Shown: positions 1 to 8,195 of the stretch, piece after piece | Numbering within the stretch: the first letter of the stretch is position 1 | Layout: each line of letters begins with the position of its first letter | NCBI GenBank assembly: GCA_030042375.1 | Contig: JASHZU010000288.1 | Span: 1-23,621 of the forward strand | Length of the DNA: 23,621 nucleotides | Reading direction: 5' to 3' | From: Verrucomicrobiia bacterium | GTDB lineage: Bacteria; Verrucomicrobiota; Verrucomicrobiae; Limisphaerales; UBA11358 | Notes under the pieces: generated by a model | Seen by the model: only the letters and a program-made list of their open reading frames with translations | Databases searched by the model: none | What the model was told of the DNA's origin: nothing | Translations under genes and position numbers: made by a program

Positions 1-1
1 T

Positions 2-871
2 TCGGCGCAGGCATTTCTCTGTCGGCTCAGTCGATTGCTCGATTCCGTGGATTGGCAGCAACTTTTAAACGCCGAGTTGCAGGCCAACGAAAAACTCGCT
101 CAGGCGCCCGTCCTGGACCATCTCGAGCGCAGCGACCGCGTGGAAGCACTCGCCCAATGGCTTGATGCCCGTGGCGTGGCTTATGCTTGGGACATGGCCC
201 CGACCTTCGTCAGCGCCGGATTGGACTCGGCCTGGTTGGGTGAACTTGTGGATAAACTCCCGCCACCAAGCCAGGCCGATGCCCTGGGCTGGCTGGAGGC
301 CCGCGTGAATTTGAAATTGCTCACCACCCAGGTTGACCAGAGCACCAGCCGAATCGTCGAGTTGGTCAAAGCCATCAAATCTTACACCTACATGGATCAG
401 GCCCCGACGCAGGAAGTCGACATCCACGAAGGCATTGAAAGCACCCTGACGATGCTGGGTCACAAATTGAAAAACGTGACACTGGAGCGGAGATTCGATC
501 ATTCATTGCCGCGTATCACCGCTTATGGCAGCGAACTTAACCAGGTCTGGACCAATCTTATTGATAACGCAATTGATGCCGTGAATGGTTCCGGAAAGAT
601 TTGCATCGGCACCTGCCGGGAAGATGATCAAATTGTCGTCGAAATTGTGGATAACGGCCCGGGCATCCCGCCGGAAGTCCAGTCGCACATGTTCGAGCCA
701 TTTTTCACGACTAAAGGTGTGGGTTCAGGCACCGGCCTGGGCCTGGTCATCAGCAACCGCATCGTGGGCGACCGTCATGGCGGCGAAATTGAATTCGAGT
801 CACATCCCGGCGAGACCCGTTTCAAAGTCCGGCTCCCGATAAAGCGCGAGAATGCTTCAGAGTTGAATTAA
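2..871 (+). CDS. Sensor histidine kinase, C-terminal fragment (5' end outside window)
   Basis: This is the ATP-binding half of a histidine kinase. The frame is open to the left edge of the window, so the TTG at 35 is not a convincing start and the gene probably begins upstream. Visible kinase boxes are the N box (NQVWTNLIDNAIDAV, about 540-584), the G1 box (VDNGPGIPPEV), the F box (FEPFFTTK) and the G2 box (GSGTGLGL), in the expected order. Upstream of them, the conserved-looking stretch ending in VKAIKSYTYMDQAP resembles kinases that carry an N-terminal cyclic-nucleotide-binding-like domain; that domain and the phosphorylated histidine would lie outside the window. No transmembrane segment is seen in the visible part, so it is probably cytoplasmic. 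The next gene starts 76 bases downstream. The kinase assignment is firm; the subfamily is an inference. Confidence 0.9.
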   Translation, partial: SAQAFLCRLSRLLDSVDWQQLLNAELQANEKLAQAPVLDHLERSDRVEALAQWLDARGVAYAWDMAPTFVSAGLDSAWLGELVDKLPPPSQADALGWLEARVNLKLLTTQVDQSTSRIVELVKAIKSYTYMDQAPTQEVDIHEGIESTLTMLGHKLKNVTLERRFDHSLPRITAYGSELNQVWTNLIDNAIDAVNGSGKICIGTCREDDQIVVEIVDNGPGIPPEVQSHMFEPFFTTKGVGSGTGLGLVISNRIVGDRHGGEIEFESHPGETRFKVRLPIKRENASELN

Positions 872-931
872 CATTGAATATTTGATTTTTATGTGCCATG
901 GAGGATATTCGCTGGAGGCTGAATGCCGGTT

Positions 932-937
932 GAAGGA
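932..937 (+). promoter_or_regulatory. Ribosome binding site supporting the GTG start at 948
   Basis: GAAGGA lies ten bases before a GTG codon. It is the clearest Shine-Dalgarno-like sequence in the left part of the window, and it decides the non-ATG start of the DedA-rhodanese gene. Confidence 0.55.
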
Positions 938-947
938 ATAATAACAA

Positions 948-1961
948 GTGAGTGATATAAGCCAATTTTTAGTCAAGCATGGGCTCCCAATTATTTTTGG
1001 AGTCATCTTTTTGGAGCAAATGGGAGTGCCCATTCCCGGAGTGCCGTGGCTTTTGGCTGCGGGAGCGCTTGCCGCCGTGGGAAAATTCCATTGGTTTATC
1101 GGGCTTGATGCCACGATTGTGGCCTGCCTGATGGCCGACTTTTTCTGGTTTTATCTGGGCCGCCATCGGGGAACGCAAGTCCTGGGGCTGCTCTGCCGCA
1201 TTTCTTTGGAGCCTGATTCCTGTGTGCGCCGCACCGTAAACGTCTTTACGCGATACGGCACTAAAGGCATTGTCGTGGCCAAATTTGTGCCCGGCATGAG
1301 CACGATTATCCCTCCGCTGGCAGGGATGTCCAAACTCAGCGCGCCTCGGTTTTTCGTCTTCGACTTCATGGCTTCGTGCCTTTACTGCGGCACGTTCATG
1401 CTGTTGGGTTATCTCTTTAGTAATCAAATCGCGCAAATTGGCGCCGGCCTGGCGCATATCGGTGGCAGCGCCCTGGCCCTGGTCGCTCTTTTTCTGGCCC
1501 TGTATATCGCCTACAAATATTGGCAGCGGCAGCATCTCTTGCGCGAACTGCGCATGGCTAAGATTGGCGTGGATGAATTGGACCGTATGCTTAGTGCCGG
1601 TGAAAACCCGTTCATTGTAGATATGCGCCCCAGCGCTGAGCTGGAACAGGATCCTGCCATCATTCGTGGCGCGGTCCATTTGGGCATTGACGATTTTGAC
1701 AAACATTCTCAGGAATTTCCCCGCGACCGTGAGGTGATTTTGTATTGTGATTGTCCGAACGAAATTACCAGCGCGAAGGCTGCTTTGTTGCTGCGCCGAA
1801 GAGGCTTCAAGCGTGTACGGCCTTTGCTCGGCGGGATTGAAGCCTGGCGCAAAGCAAATTATCCCATGGGCGTGTGGACGCGAACAACGACCACCATGAC
1901 CACGGCAGTCCTGGTCAGCCAGCCACCATCAATGGATGCCATGGAAGGGAAAAAAAGCTAA
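948..1961 (+). CDS. DedA-family membrane protein fused to a rhodanese-like domain
   Basis: The 337-residue product has an N-terminal DedA/SNARE-associated (VTT) domain, about residues 1-195, with hydrophobic segments near 12-42, 52-72, 137-160 and 170-190. It also has the family-type loop FVPGMSTIIPPLAG (113-126). DedA proteins are inner-membrane proteins linked to lipid carrier or phospholipid scrambling and to proton-motive-force homeostasis. A C-terminal rhodanese-like domain, about 203-305, faces the cytoplasm. Its candidate catalytic cysteines are in YCDCPNE: Cys267 and Cys269, with Cys269 better spaced to the following S-A pair. The tail after 310 is Thr/Ser-rich and unrecognised. The GTG start is supported by GAAGGA at 932-937, ten bases upstream. 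The arginine common in the DedA loop is lysine here (K112). The DedA-rhodanese architecture is known from other bacteria; the substrate is unknown. Confidence 0.9.
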   Translation: MSDISQFLVKHGLPIIFGVIFLEQMGVPIPGVPWLLAAGALAAVGKFHWFIGLDATIVACLMADFFWFYLGRHRGTQVLGLLCRISLEPDSCVRRTVNVFTRYGTKGIVVAKFVPGMSTIIPPLAGMSKLSAPRFFVFDFMASCLYCGTFMLLGYLFSNQIAQIGAGLAHIGGSALALVALFLALYIAYKYWQRQHLLRELRMAKIGVDELDRMLSAGENPFIVDMRPSAELEQDPAIIRGAVHLGIDDFDKHSQEFPRDREVILYCDCPNEITSAKAALLLRRRGFKRVRPLLGGIEAWRKANYPMGVWTRTTTTMTTAVLVSQPPSMDAMEGKKS

Positions 1962-2045
1962 CACCCCAAAGGCCTATAACAAAAGCACGGCCGCCACTAT
2001 CCATAAGTAACGGATAAATTCCCTCTTCATCTTTGCTTAAGGTTC

Positions 2046-3872
2046 ATGCGCGTAAGTTGTCGCATAAAGACCTTTGTGGCAAAGATGAAACTCACGCGAA
2101 TCATTGTTGTTTGCTTTGGGATTTTAACGGTGCTGAACCCGGTGTCCGCTGCGACTTTACGTATTGAAATCACTCCAAAGGTCAATGGCGAACTGTTGCA
2201 GCCGGCCTCTTTCCGTTATCAAACGTCATCAGGAGAAACGTTTTCAATTACACGCGTCAGCTATTTGGTGAGCGATTTTGCATTGCAGCGAGATGATGGG
2301 ACTTGGCTGGAATTTTCAAATTCGGTGCAATGGCTGGATTTCAACGAAAATCGCAATACCGTCCGGCTTGGGAACATCCCGACTGGCCAGTTCCGCACCG
2401 TTCGGTTTCTTGTCGGATTGAATACGAATCTGAATCACGCCGCTATCTCGCAATTTCCCCCCGGACATGCTCTAAATCCTGATGTGAACGGCCTCTACTG
2501 GGGCTGGCAGGGCGGTTATATCTTTCTTGCGCTGGAAGGTTTGTGGCGGAATTCCGCAGGTGAATTGGATGGCTGGGCTTATCACCTGGCGCGCGACACA
2601 AATGCGGTGCGCGTCGTTCTGGCTGCTCCGCTCCAAATCACCAATGAAACCAAAGTGGAACTGGATTTCGACTTGGCTGTCGTGTTAAACGCCCCATCTC
2701 CGTTGTCCTTTGCCAGGGATGGCTCCTCCACGCACTCCCGCGATGGCGACCCGATTGCCGCGGCGCTCGTCAAAAATGTCGCCGGTGCTTTTCGCGTCCA
2801 TCGCGTTTCGCAAATGAACGATGCGGAAATCGTCGCCGCCGACCCAAAGCCGCTTTACCTGCCGCAAAAATTTACGCCTTATCAATTCCAGATGAGCGCG
2901 ACGTTTCCGGTCCCCGATTTGCCGCGCGACAATCCTTTGACAGTTGAACGCGTCGCGCTGGGCCGGAAATTGTTTTTTGACCCGCGCCTTTCCATTAACA
3001 ACGGGCAGTCGTGCGCGGATTGCCATTCACCGGACAGGGCGTTTACTGACGGGCGGTGCACAGCGCGTGGCGCGGAAGGAAATTTCGGCCCGCGCAAGAC
3101 AATGTCCTTGTTCAACCTCGCATGGAAAAACGAATTTTTCTGGGATGGCCGGGCGCAAAGCCTGCGCCAGCAGGTGCTTCAACCTATCCAAAACCCCGTC
3201 GAAATGCACCAGTCATTAACGAATTTGGTGGTGAAATTGGGCAGCGCAAACGATGGCTATCACGGTTTGTTTGAAGCGGCGTTCGGGTCGTCCGAAATCA
3301 CCTCAGAGAAAATCGCGTTGGCCCTTGAAAATTATCTTCTTACGCTCACGTCCTTTGATTCAAAATTTGACCACGTATTGGCCGGCCAGGAGAAATTTAC
3401 TGCACAAGAACAGCGCGGCTTTGAATTATTCTCTACAGAATACGATCCGCGTCGCGGACAATACGGCGCGGACTGTTTTCATTGCCATGGCGGGCCACTC
3501 TTTCAAAGCCAGGCGTTCGCCAACAATGGTCTTGATGCCACCTTCTCTGACATCGGTCGCGCCAAAGTTACTGGTAAAAATTATGACATTGGCAAATTTG
3601 CCGTTCCTTCGCTTCGCAATGTCGCCCTTATGCACCCCTACATGCACGATGGGCGGTTTGCAACGCTCGATGAAGTGGTGGAACATTATTGTACCGGAGT
3701 GAAACGCAGCGAAACGCTCGATCCCAATATTGCTAAACATCCTGATGGTGGCGTACCGTTAAGCACAGCCGATAAAAAAGCCTTGGTGGCATTTCTCAAA
3801 ACGCTGACCGACGAAAAATATATAAATGAGAATGCGCTTGCGCAAAACGACATCGCCGGGAAACGCCCCTGA
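2046..3872 (+). CDS. Secreted MbnP-like / di-heme cytochrome c peroxidase (MauG-like) fusion protein
   Basis: The 608-residue protein has two parts. After a signal peptide, residues about 37-255 resemble MbnP-like copper-associated proteins, with SITRVSYLVSDFALQR (67-82) and GLYWGWQGGYIFLALEG (149-165). Residues about 285-590 form a di-heme cytochrome c peroxidase/MauG-type domain. It has two CxxCH heme sites, Cys323-Cys326-His327 and Cys477-Cys480-His481, plus the family segments FFWDGRA (364-370) and PYMHDGRFATL (531-541). It should be periplasmic. In the MbnP/MbnH pair of methanotrophs the di-heme enzyme oxidises a tryptophan of the partner; here both would be one chain. Start: ATG 2046 gives a long basic n-region. 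The internal ATG at 2085 gives a more usual signal peptide ending near VSA-AT, and I consider it equally likely; neither has a good RBS. Domain calls rest on motif reading only. Confidence 0.85.
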   Translation: MRVSCRIKTFVAKMKLTRIIVVCFGILTVLNPVSAATLRIEITPKVNGELLQPASFRYQTSSGETFSITRVSYLVSDFALQRDDGTWLEFSNSVQWLDFNENRNTVRLGNIPTGQFRTVRFLVGLNTNLNHAAISQFPPGHALNPDVNGLYWGWQGGYIFLALEGLWRNSAGELDGWAYHLARDTNAVRVVLAAPLQITNETKVELDFDLAVVLNAPSPLSFARDGSSTHSRDGDPIAAALVKNVAGAFRVHRVSQMNDAEIVAADPKPLYLPQKFTPYQFQMSATFPVPDLPRDNPLTVERVALGRKLFFDPRLSINNGQSCADCHSPDRAFTDGRCTARGAEGNFGPRKTMSLFNLAWKNEFFWDGRAQSLRQQVLQPIQNPVEMHQSLTNLVVKLGSANDGYHGLFEAAFGSSEITSEKIALALENYLLTLTSFDSKFDHVLAGQEKFTAQEQRGFELFSTEYDPRRGQYGADCFHCHGGPLFQSQAFANNGLDATFSDIGRAKVTGKNYDIGKFAVPSLRNVALMHPYMHDGRFATLDEVVEHYCTGVKRSETLDPNIAKHPDGGVPLSTADKKALVAFLKTLTDEKYINENALAQNDIAGKRP

Positions 3873-3982
3873 ATTTTAGCCGCCCGCAAAAGGGCAGCGG
3901 GGAGAGCTGAAAAGTTATTGCCGTTAAACTGCCGACTCTTGCGGGCCGATACTAATCCCGTTAAAATTTTTGCATCGGCCTT

Positions 3983-6379
3983 ATGAATTACCATGTGCGC
4001 AGGCAGGGAGAGGATTTAGGCGTTTTTCCTCTGGACGAATTGAGGCGGCGTCGCGAATCCGGGGAGTTTAATGGTGCCGAATACGTTCAGGGGAAGGGCA
4101 TGCCCGATTGGCAGCCGTTGGATTTGGTCCTGCAACACGGTCGTCAACTCGCGCCTCCACCGCTACCGCCATCGGTTTTCCGCAAAGAAACAAACCTGTC
4201 TTTGATTTGGGCGGGCATTGCCGGGGGTGCCGTTCTGTGCATCTGTTTGGTCGTCGGTTTTGGCATGATAATGCAGAGAAGTTTTCTCCGTACGGCCAAT
4301 CAAATTCGGGCCAACAATTTGAGTCGGTACAATCCCGGAGCCGTCGCCATCGCGAGCAGGCCCATCGTGTTTGACAAAAACACCCAGACCTTTGCCGATG
4401 AACAAAAGCGGCAAAGAGAATTTCGGATTCGTCAGTGGGTGGACGGTTATGAAAAAAACGGTCGGCGCGACCCCCAATGCGATGCGGAAGCGGATTTGTT
4501 TCTGCGGACGTTTGTTGCCCGCAATTATGGCGGACCGGAAGCAACCAATTCGATTTCGCTTGAAGACGAAAGCGATAAACTGGCCAACGATCCCAACTGC
4601 ACGGACCCGCTCGTGTTGACTATAGCGGCGGATGAAAGCTTGAATCTATTTGACTCTATCCACCGTTATGAGCGCGCTCTGGCGGCCTATCCCAATTCCA
4701 GCCATAAGGCATACCCAAAGCTGTACGCCATGGTAAAACTCGCTGGGCAATTAGGGGGCAATTCGGACCGCGCCGGCGAATTGCAAACGTCCGGGTTGGA
4801 ACAATTAAAGCAATGTTTTGCCGATGGTAGCTTCACGCCGGGCGACCAACAGGAAATCGCCGACATTTTTGTGAACGGCTGGGGATATAATTTCTTTGCG
4901 CAAAACGCCGAATCGGTTTGCAGTATTGTCCAGGATGCCGGCCCCGATTACAAGTGGCTCTCGCAAGTGTTGGACGGCGAACACGAAATTATCCTGGCTT
5001 GGGCGGCGCGCGGCGGTGGCTACGCCGATAGTGTGAGCAGTGCGGGATGGCAGGGATTTAGCGTCCATCTGGCAAACGCGCGTACCGATTTGACTGCTGC
5101 GTGGAACATGCAGCCGGCTTGGCCGCTGGCGCCCGAACGGATGATTTACGTTTCCTTGGGCGATTCTGACCTCAATGAGATGCGCCTGTGGTTCGACCGG
5201 ACAACGACGGCGCAAATTGATTATTCCCGTGCATGGTCGGATTTTCGCTGGGGCCTGCGCCCGCGCTGGTACGGTAATGAAGAAGCCATGCTGGCGCTGG
5301 GCGTGGCCGCGGTAAATACTGGTCGTTTCGATACGGACGTGCCGCGCAAATACTTCGATTGTATTGGCGATGTCGAATCAGAAATGGAACTTCCCGCTGG
5401 CAAGCATATCTACAGCCGGGACGATATCTGGCCAAACCTGCAACGGATGTACGAAGGCTATGTGAATGCGCCCTCGCAAGAGCAATATCAGCAGGGCTGG
5501 CGCGAGTCCTATGCCATCGTGGCTTACTTCGCAGGCAAATACGATATCGCGCGTACTCAATTGGAAGCATTGAATTGGAAGCCTTCGCCAGGAAGCCTGC
5601 AGGGCTGGAGAACGGATTTATCGCTCATGCCATTGGAAGTCGCGGCGCGCACCGGACCGTTGGCGGCAAAAATCGATACTGCAGAAAATTCCCGTAATAA
5701 CGGCCAGCTTTCCCAGGCCATCGAAAGGTATTCCGTGTTAACCAATGATCCCAATGCTGACGACCGGACGAAGGATTTCATTGATCATCGTCTGGCCGAG
5801 TTGACAGCCGAGAAGCGTCTGCAGGATGGCGAATGGATTAGCCTGCTGCCTTCGCGCGATGATGACCCCAATTGGGTGGTAAGCTTTGGAAAGACCAAGG
5901 TTCTGCCCGATGGCGCGCTGGAAGTGGAATCCGGGCCGCAGGGGCACATGCTTTTTTCACGCGTCCGGGCGGGCATGAATTTTGAAGTGCGTGGGCAATT
6001 TGAACTGGTGCATTCTGCCAACGCCAATTTCCAGGGTGGACTGGTCATGGGCGTCCCTGATTTCAACAGTTATGACTGGTATGGTTTTCGCCTCAAACGC
6101 CATGGAGAAGAAGGAGATGTTGTGTGCTTCGCGGAGGGCTGGACGCGCGATCAAATTGTGCAGCACATCGTCTTGAATGATGTCACCAATTCCTTCGACT
6201 TTACGTTTCAGGACGGCAGGGTTACGGCGTCCGTCAACGGTCTCAACGTTTTTAATGGGGCCGCGCCACCCGTCAGCATCAGTGTGCCGGACGATTCCTA
6301 TCTGGTGGGTCTGGGTGCTTTTAACGACAGCTCGGACACAGTCATCCGGTATCGCAACGTCCAATTAAGAAGCCTCTGA
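3983..6379 (+). CDS. GYF_2-domain single-pass membrane protein with TPR-like region and lectin-like C-terminus
   Basis: The 798-residue protein has three recognisable parts. Residues 1-48 are a GYF_2 domain (starts MNYHVRRQGEDLGVFPLDEL; WQPL at 43-46), a probable peptide-binding module on the cytoplasmic side. A proline-rich linker and one transmembrane helix (about 73-97) follow. The middle, about 130-620, is helical and resembles the TPR-like DUF4034 type of domain, with stretches such as LRPRWYGNEEAMLALG. The last 160 residues are beta-rich with an internal YDWYGFRLKR motif and end in RYRNVQL, as in LamG/concanavalin-like or 3-keto-disaccharide-hydrolase-like jelly rolls. No enzyme active site was identified. 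It is convergent with the RDD gene that ends the large - strand operon, 14 bases away. The ATG at 3983 puts the GYF_2 domain at the exact N-terminus, which supports this start. Function is unknown. Confidence 0.82.
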   Translation: MNYHVRRQGEDLGVFPLDELRRRRESGEFNGAEYVQGKGMPDWQPLDLVLQHGRQLAPPPLPPSVFRKETNLSLIWAGIAGGAVLCICLVVGFGMIMQRSFLRTANQIRANNLSRYNPGAVAIASRPIVFDKNTQTFADEQKRQREFRIRQWVDGYEKNGRRDPQCDAEADLFLRTFVARNYGGPEATNSISLEDESDKLANDPNCTDPLVLTIAADESLNLFDSIHRYERALAAYPNSSHKAYPKLYAMVKLAGQLGGNSDRAGELQTSGLEQLKQCFADGSFTPGDQQEIADIFVNGWGYNFFAQNAESVCSIVQDAGPDYKWLSQVLDGEHEIILAWAARGGGYADSVSSAGWQGFSVHLANARTDLTAAWNMQPAWPLAPERMIYVSLGDSDLNEMRLWFDRTTTAQIDYSRAWSDFRWGLRPRWYGNEEAMLALGVAAVNTGRFDTDVPRKYFDCIGDVESEMELPAGKHIYSRDDIWPNLQRMYEGYVNAPSQEQYQQGWRESYAIVAYFAGKYDIARTQLEALNWKPSPGSLQGWRTDLSLMPLEVAARTGPLAAKIDTAENSRNNGQLSQAIERYSVLTNDPNADDRTKDFIDHRLAELTAEKRLQDGEWISLLPSRDDDPNWVVSFGKTKVLPDGALEVESGPQGHMLFSRVRAGMNFEVRGQFELVHSANANFQGGLVMGVPDFNSYDWYGFRLKRHGEEGDVVCFAEGWTRDQIVQHIVLNDVTNSFDFTFQDGRVTASVNGLNVFNGAAPPVSISVPDDSYLVGLGAFNDSSDTVIRYRNVQLRSL

Positions 6380-6393
6380 AGCCGTTTTGAAAA

Positions 6394-7182
6394 TCAGGCA
6401 GTGACAGCTTTTTCCGTCCGCGCTTCAGTTCGTGTGCGGTAAAGAACGTCCACGACGTTGCGGAGATATTGTTCGTCCGCTACCCCGTCAGTGGCTTCGG
6501 GCGGGAATTCAACCTTCGCGCGAAAATGGGCCGCCAGGTCACTAAACATATCCACGCGCGCCCCGGGTTCAAATTCATCGCGTCGTAGAAGCGCCTGCAA
6601 GGCAATGCCCGCTTCCCCTGGCGAAACATTTTGCCGCAGGCGGGCGGCCAGATGTGGATATTCGCGTAGCGAATTGAACTTGCCGGCCAAAAGCTGGTCC
6701 AGGTCCGGTTCAAAAACCTGCGGACTGCGAATCACGACGGTGTTTGCTGCGAGATCTCCCAGCCTTTGGCATTTGGGGCTGAACCAGCAGGCCACGCCAC
6801 CGACGAAATAAAACACGGGTAATTGATCTACAAAGCGCAGGAGGTTGCGCACGACTATTTGATTGAACTGCAGTCTCATGCCTTCCACATCCACCACACG
6901 CAGGCGAAACAGCCTTTTTCCAATCGTTTGGCCGCGCCAAGTCCATTCAAAATAAATTCCGTAGCCGATTCCGATGACAAAAAACCCGATGTAATAAAAA
7001 GCAATGGCAAACCCCAGGCTTAAAATTCCTATCCAACTTATCACCATGCTCAGCACAGTCATGATGACATGGATGCAAAGCTGATCAATAAACCACGCGA
7101 AAAAACGCGTCACGGGTCCCGCCAGCAATTGGGAAAAAATAATCCCTTCAGGCGTGCGAATGACAAGCGTGCTGGTCTTCAT
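6394..7182 (-). CDS. RDD-family membrane protein (last gene of the MoxR operon)
   Basis: The 262-residue product carries an RDD domain in its first 155 residues. Visible are R26 and D33 in RFFAWFID, two long hydrophobic segments (about 36-75), the family segment GQTIGKRLFRLRVVD (84-98) and the closing QRLGDLAANTVVI (139-151). The C-terminal 110 residues are soluble and charged, with no recognised domain. RDD proteins are integral membrane proteins of mostly unknown function; a few are implicated in ion exchange. The start ATG overlaps the stop of the SpoIIM-like gene by four bases (7179-7182), implying translational coupling. It ends the operon, facing the GYF_2 gene across 14 bases with no obvious terminator. 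Confidence 0.9.
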   Translation of the reverse strand: MKTSTLVIRTPEGIIFSQLLAGPVTRFFAWFIDQLCIHVIMTVLSMVISWIGILSLGFAIAFYYIGFFVIGIGYGIYFEWTWRGQTIGKRLFRLRVVDVEGMRLQFNQIVVRNLLRFVDQLPVFYFVGGVACWFSPKCQRLGDLAANTVVIRSPQVFEPDLDQLLAGKFNSLREYPHLAARLRQNVSPGEAGIALQALLRRDEFEPGARVDMFSDLAAHFRAKVEFPPEATDGVADEQYLRNVVDVLYRTRTEARTEKAVTA

Positions 7183-8195
7183 TTGCCGCTCCCTTCCTCA
7201 CTAGGCGTTTTCTTTTTCCCTGACCGCGACAGAAACAAATACAACAATGTCAGCTCGATGCAGCCAAACGCGATTTTTGCGTCGTAAGGAATTACCGGTT
7301 CATGGTATTGCGAAAGAAAAGCTTCGATAAACCCGGCCCAGACCAAAAGTATGGCCACGCCAAAAATCAGCGTCGTGACATCTGGCGAAATCGCGCGCAG
7401 GCGCGCCCTCAACGGCAGCCGGCTGTCTCTTCCAATAAGGGCCATCGCAAGCATGAATCCCGCCTGTCCGGCAATCAAAATGGCGGGTATTTCGATGACT
7501 CCGTGCGGCATCAGCCATCCCAGCAGGAATTTTGTTTCCCCCGCACGAATATAATCCACGGCCACCGCGCCCAGAATCACACCATTGTAAAACAGCATTA
7601 TGATCGTGCCGAATCCCCACGTCATCCCCAGCGCCAATGTAAGGATGGCTATCTGGATGTTATGGGTCATGAGCATAGCGGAAAAAGGCGTTTTATAGCC
7701 CTCCAATCTGTCCTTGGAGGCCTTTTCTTCCTCCTGCACGCGCTTGACCGGGTCCTGATTCAGTTCCGAAAACGGCATCAGGACCGGCTTGGAATCCGGG
7801 TCCAGGGCAATCGCCCCGCCGCCGAACAGGCATCCGGCAATCGTAATGGCCAGCGAAAGATAGAAAGCCCCGATATGCCGGCGAAACGTTTGCGGCAGCG
7901 TCTGGAAAAACCATTGCAATGGAAAAATCCGCCGCTGCTTCTCGCGCGCCTCATGGATTTCGCTATACGCCCGGCTAACAAGATTTTCCAAATAGCGCCG
8001 GGTTTCCGGTTCCGAAGAAAAAGTCATGATTTTCGCCAGGCCGGCCGCAGTCCGCTCGTAAAGCTGGTGAAACAATTGCAATTGCTCAAGCGACATCCGG
8101 GCCGTCGGCTCGGCCTCCAGAAAATCCAGCCGCTTTTCCAGTTCCGCCCAGTACGGCCGCTCGTTTGCAATAAAACGTTGTAAATCAACAATCAC
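7179..8195 (-). CDS. Stage II sporulation protein M (SpoIIM)-like membrane protein
   Basis: The 338-residue protein has a soluble helical N-terminus (1-105) and then several transmembrane segments, near 108-131, 180-215, 233-254, 275-295 and 304-322. The family signature is HGVIEIPAI (231-239), preceded by the conserved helix with FYNGVILGA (202-210). Bacillus SpoIIM belongs to the engulfment machinery. Homologues are common in non-sporulating bacteria next to MoxR and DUF58 genes, where their role is unknown, and nothing else in the window suggests sporulation. Both ends overlap neighbours by four bases (DUF58 upstream, RDD downstream), so this gene is embedded in the operon. Confidence in family is high; a membrane remodelling or envelope role is inference. 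Confidence 0.9.
   Translation of the reverse strand: MIVDLQRFIANERPYWAELEKRLDFLEAEPTARMSLEQLQLFHQLYERTAAGLAKIMTFSSEPETRRYLENLVSRAYSEIHEAREKQRRIFPLQWFFQTLPQTFRRHIGAFYLSLAITIAGCLFGGGAIALDPDSKPVLMPFSELNQDPVKRVQEEEKASKDRLEGYKTPFSAMLMTHNIQIAILTLALGMTWGFGTIIMLFYNGVILGAVAVDYIRAGETKFLLGWLMPHGVIEIPAILIAGQAGFMLAMALIGRDSRLPLRARLRAISPDVTTLIFGVAILLVWAGFIEAFLSQYHEPVIPYDAKIAFGCIELTLLYLFLSRSGKKKTPSEEGSGK

Noticed and set aside
969..1706. A 245-codon - strand frame opposite the DedA-rhodanese gene
   Set aside because: It has no recognisable domain, and the + strand frame has clear family motifs and an RBS.
3880..3900. Possible terminator hairpin after the MbnP/peroxidase gene
   Set aside because: The stem is only 4 plus 2-3 pairs with a two-base bulge, and no T-run follows.
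7302..8183. A 293-codon + strand open frame opposite the SpoIIM-like gene
   Set aside because: Composition is Arg/Gln/Pro-rich without motifs, and the opposite strand carries the SpoIIM signature and operon overlaps.
7179..8195. Evidence for endospore formation from the SpoIIM-like gene
   Set aside because: SpoIIM homologues are common next to MoxR/DUF58 genes in non-sporulating bacteria, and no other sporulation gene is present.
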